From assembly GCA_016214445.1 (NCBI GenBank), contig JACROM010000058.1:1-6908 (forward strand): a stretch of DNA of 6,908 nt, in the 5' to 3' direction. The notes beneath the pieces are model-generated. The model searched no databases, was not told the DNA's origin, and saw only the letters and a program-made list of their open reading frames with translations. A program made the position numbers and the translations under genes. The DNA is from Microcaldota archaeon. GTDB taxonomy: Archaea; Micrarchaeota; Micrarchaeia; Norongarragalinales; Norongarragalinaceae. Below, piece after piece: positions 4,814 to 6,908 of the stretch. Numbering within the stretch: the stretch's first letter is position 1; each line of letters begins with the position of its first letter.

Positions 4814-5479
4814 TTACTCCGCTAGTTGGCGCAGCCAGGCCTGAAGCTTACCATAGAGGTCTTTTGTGCCCGGGATTTCATCAAATAGGCTCATGGAGCG
4901 CCACGTGTTCGGATCTACGACCCTCTCGACTGCTTTTTGCCAAAGACATTGCCTGTTCTCGCCCATGGGATCTTTTGGTTTACGACTCTCGGCATTCCTG
5001 CATACTAAAAGTGCGACAAATAAATTGTACGGCTCCGGTTCCCATAAATCATTTGCCGTCGTAACGTGTTGCACGTCTATGGACAAATATTGATCCAGTG
5101 CGCGCGCCAAGGCTCCACCATTGGTCGAGTTGTCCAGATGGCTGATGAGTCGATCTCGCATCGCGTCTCCCTGAAGCACTGTAAGGCCGTTGCCCCGCAG
5201 CCAGCCGTAGATTTTCTCAACCTCTGGATTGTGATGCTTGGGAAGCGTTGCCAAAAGTAAAGCTCTCTGAAATACTCCCTCTTGATCGGGATTCTGCAAC
5301 TCTTCTTTCATGAGTTCGGCGTGAGCCTGCCAAGCCCGATCGCTGAGATTTTCATCATGAGTTGCCTCGAAGTGAGCTGCGAAGCGGGTAATAAGAACGG
5401 AATCAATGAACGGCCGCAGATCCTCCGGCAGACCGGCAAGCTTTTTGACTAGTTGATCAACCCTTTCTGGTTCTGGCAT
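4814..5479 (-). CDS. Protein of unknown function, 221 aa
   Basis: The protein starts MPEPERVDQLVKKLAGLPED and is predicted mostly helical, acidic and soluble. Tryptophans are frequent, with landmarks LATLPKHHNPEVEKIYGWLR, NDLWEPEPYNLFVALLVC and a closing LQAWLRQLAE. It has no signal peptide or membrane segment. The start at 5477-5479 is chosen because a promoter lies 7 nt before it; an in-frame ATG at 5557 would add 26 residues, but it falls inside palindrome A and upstream of that promoter. It lies between two copies of the 40-bp palindrome. Length and context give no family that I recognise. Confidence 0.75.
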   Translation of the reverse strand: MPEPERVDQLVKKLAGLPEDLRPFIDSVLITRFAAHFEATHDENLSDRAWQAHAELMKEELQNPDQEGVFQRALLLATLPKHHNPEVEKIYGWLRGNGLTVLQGDAMRDRLISHLDNSTNGGALARALDQYLSIDVQHVTTANDLWEPEPYNLFVALLVCRNAESRKPKDPMGENRQCLWQKAVERVVDPNTWRSMSLFDEIPGTKDLYGKLQAWLRQLAE

Positions 5480-5486
5480 ACCGCAT

Positions 5487-5515
5487 AGTATACTCTTGGG
5501 CCTCAAATGGGGCAA
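5487..5515 (-). promoter_or_regulatory. Promoter of the 221-aa gene
   Basis: TTGCCC (5510-5515), a 17-nt spacer and TATACT (5487-5492) lie on the minus strand and end 7 nt before the ATG at 5479. The predicted transcript begins at or one base before the start codon. Confidence 0.65.
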
Positions 5516-5541
5516 ATCGGGGGGAACAGGGGAAAAGTTAA

Positions 5542-5581
5542 TTAGCTTACTCAACATGCACGTGCATGTCGAGTTAGCTAA
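5542..5581. repeat. 40-bp palindrome, copy A
   Basis: The halves match as inverted repeats at 18 of 20 positions, with ATGCACGTGCAT at the centre and TTAGCT/AGCTAA at the ends. As minus-strand RNA it would pair at 19 of 20 positions, counting one G-U. It starts 4 nt after the stop of the transglycosylase-like gene and is followed on the minus strand by TTAACTTTT, an interrupted U-tract, so it could end that transcript. It also lies 26 bp upstream of the -35 box of the 221-aa gene. Confidence 0.8.
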
Positions 5582-5585
5582 ATCG

Positions 5586-6908
5586 TTAGTGCGTGGAGTA
5601 GTAACCCCAGAGAAACTCGCAGTAGGTAAGGCCGGCGGTGCTGGTGCTGTACGCCCCGTCGCGGCTCAGGGCTTGCCGCATAGGAATATCAATGAAGGAC
5701 GATGCGGAAACTCCCGGCGGCAGGTAGCGGGGCATCTTGGCAAGAATTTCCATAAGCGCCTGTTTGGGAAACGACGTTTTGGCTTGACACCCGGGGCCGA
5801 CGTGTTTTTTGATGTCAGACGCGCCGACGACCAGGCTGTCCAGGATGTTGGCAGGATTACCCTCGTAGCCGGGAGTGCCCCGGAACTCGGCCGGCGCATT
5901 GCGATGCTCGCACCACTCGGTCCAGTTTTGGTCGCGGACGGCCTGCGGGCACTCTTTTTCTACCCGTTCCATGCAGACCGGCGCGGATACCTGCATCACG
6001 CCCAGGGCGCCGCAGAAATTGCGGTTGGTGGGAGGCTTGCAGAAGTTGACATCGTAGCCGCCGGGAGTACTGGACGTGCGGACAAAGTTTTCCGTATAGT
6101 CAAACGCAAGCCCGCGGGTTTCGATGATCATAATGCCGGATAAAAGCTGCGGCGGGATGCCGAAGAATCCGCTGACTTGTTGTATATAAGATAGAAGCGT
6201 AGAAGAGCTGGGCTGGACGCCGGCCATGCTGTACGAACAGCCGTAGGACCGGACGGGAGGTTTGAGGGTATATTGCCCCTGCCGTTTGTCGCACTCGGCA
6301 TTGGCTGCCAGGCACCCCTGGATACAGCTGGAATCCTCTGTTTCTCCTGAGGATTTGCTCATGCAGTTAAGGCCCTCTTTTTGCTGTAAGGCCCGGGGCA
6401 GGAGCGAGCAGCGGAGGTTTTTGGTACTGTTTTCGATGGCTTTGCTGCCGAAGATGCGCGTTTTTATGGTGCCGATAAGGTCGAACGTACTCGCTTGTTC
6501 CCCGTGCATCTCACCTTCCGAAAAGTCGAGCACCTTAGGAGCGTTGGCTTGGGTGATGCCGCCGGCCTTCCGGACGTTACCCGCTTCTTCATTTTTCAGA
6601 TAGGACAGGTTGACGGTTTCGTTGGTACACCCGCGGATGAGGCAGTAGCTACTTTCCTGGTACGGGACGAGTTGCTTACTGAAGATGTTAGCGCTAACTT
6701 TTGCCTTCTCTTGGTTGCCGAAAAAACTCCGTACGATGGAAACGAAAATTTGAGAGAAGCTCACTTCCTGATTTTCCACAGGAGCAGAAACGCTTTCCTG
6801 ATCGCTTGCTGTAATATCTTCGCCGCAGGCAGGAGCGCTGGCTATTTCCAGCGGCTGCTGGCGCAGATCGTACAATCCGTCGCCGTTGGGCGCAAGCGAA
6901 TAATTGGT
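5586..6908 (-). CDS. Cysteine-rich protein with a lytic-transglycosylase-like (SLT) domain; start beyond the window
   Basis: The frame is open to the window edge, so at least 440 residues are present and the N-terminus, including any signal peptide, is missing. Counting from the first visible residue, FFGIPPQLLSGIMIIETRG (about 248-266) carries the presumed catalytic Glu (263), GALGVMQVS (about 300-308) matches the G-x-MQ motif, and NILDSLVVGASDIKKH (about 354-369) matches the NI-x-x-G-x-x-YL helix of the Slt70/goose-lysozyme-like fold. Such domains cleave peptidoglycan between N-acetylmuramic acid and N-acetylglucosamine. Sixteen cysteines occur in 440 residues, several inside the domain (NFCGALG, VEKECP, WCEHR), which suggests an exported, disulphide-bonded protein. 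Long Cys-rich SLT proteins often accompany type IV secretion or pilus genes, but none are visible here. The TAA at 5586-5588 is followed by palindrome A. Confidence 0.75.
   Translation of the reverse strand, partial: TNYSLAPNGDGLYDLRQQPLEIASAPACGEDITASDQESVSAPVENQEVSFSQIFVSIVRSFFGNQEKAKVSANIFSKQLVPYQESSYCLIRGCTNETVNLSYLKNEEAGNVRKAGGITQANAPKVLDFSEGEMHGEQASTFDLIGTIKTRIFGSKAIENSTKNLRCSLLPRALQQKEGLNCMSKSSGETEDSSCIQGCLAANAECDKRQGQYTLKPPVRSYGCSYSMAGVQPSSSTLLSYIQQVSGFFGIPPQLLSGIMIIETRGLAFDYTENFVRTSSTPGGYDVNFCKPPTNRNFCGALGVMQVSAPVCMERVEKECPQAVRDQNWTEWCEHRNAPAEFRGTPGYEGNPANILDSLVVGASDIKKHVGPGCQAKTSFPKQALMEILAKMPRYLPPGVSASSFIDIPMRQALSRDGAYSTSTAGLTYCEFLWGYYSTH

Noticed and set aside
5480..5557. Upstream start of the 221-aa gene at 5557
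   Set aside because: The start lies in palindrome A and the extension covers the -35 and -10 boxes used by the gene.
5496..6143. Plus-strand open frame of about 215 codons
   Set aside because: It is antisense to the SLT-like gene and starts over the promoter of the 221-aa gene. The minus-strand frame carries recognisable SLT motifs.

Overview
The window looks like a chromosomal segment of a Patescibacteria (CPR)-type bacterium. This is an inference from a very short SecE, a NusG with a proline/glutamine-rich N-terminal extension, small proteins without clear homologues, palindromic intergenic repeats, and several start codons placed directly behind a -10 box. No rRNA, tRNA or CRISPR array was seen, so the lineage cannot be fixed more closely. 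Nearly every gene is on the minus strand; the exception is one small plus-strand gene at 2635-2985.

Positions 22-2210 hold a 188-codon minus-strand gene of unknown function, split by an intact IS1634-family (IS4-type DDE) insertion sequence at 499-2057. The element has 14-bp terminal inverted repeats, encodes a 481-aa transposase with a complete D/D/E triad, and is flanked by an unusually long direct repeat of host DNA (66 bp at 433-498, 63 bp at 2058-2120). The reading frame is preserved across the duplication, so the intact ancestral gene can be reconstructed.

Positions 2293-2985 hold two divergent genes for small, proline-rich, apparently soluble proteins of unknown function. They share an 87-bp intergenic region. 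A 42-bp imperfect hairpin lies at 3008-3049, at the convergent junction with the next block.

Positions 3006-4137 hold the secE-nusG operon (minus strand). SecE is the small essential subunit of the SecYEG translocon and NusG is the transcription elongation factor. A doubtful small ORF overlaps the operon's end and is phased 1 nt after the nusG stop. The operon promoter is clear, and its -35 box lies inside a 16-bp intergenic repeat whose second copy is next to a strong hairpin cluster (4158-4324).

Positions 4325-6908 hold three minus-strand genes: a 96-aa and a 221-aa protein of unknown function, and a cysteine-rich protein with a lytic-transglycosylase-like (SLT) domain whose start lies beyond the window edge. 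The first two genes each have their own promoter. Two related 40-bp palindromes sit behind the stops of the 221-aa and SLT-like genes and, at nearly equal distances (26-28 bp), upstream of the promoters of the 96-aa and 221-aa genes. They could be terminators, operators or mobile palindromic repeats.

A shared theme is promoter geometry. Six of the seven gene starts for which I can see a promoter have a -10-like box only 6-10 nt upstream of the ATG, which predicts leaderless or nearly leaderless mRNAs. The start codons reported here were chosen largely on that basis.
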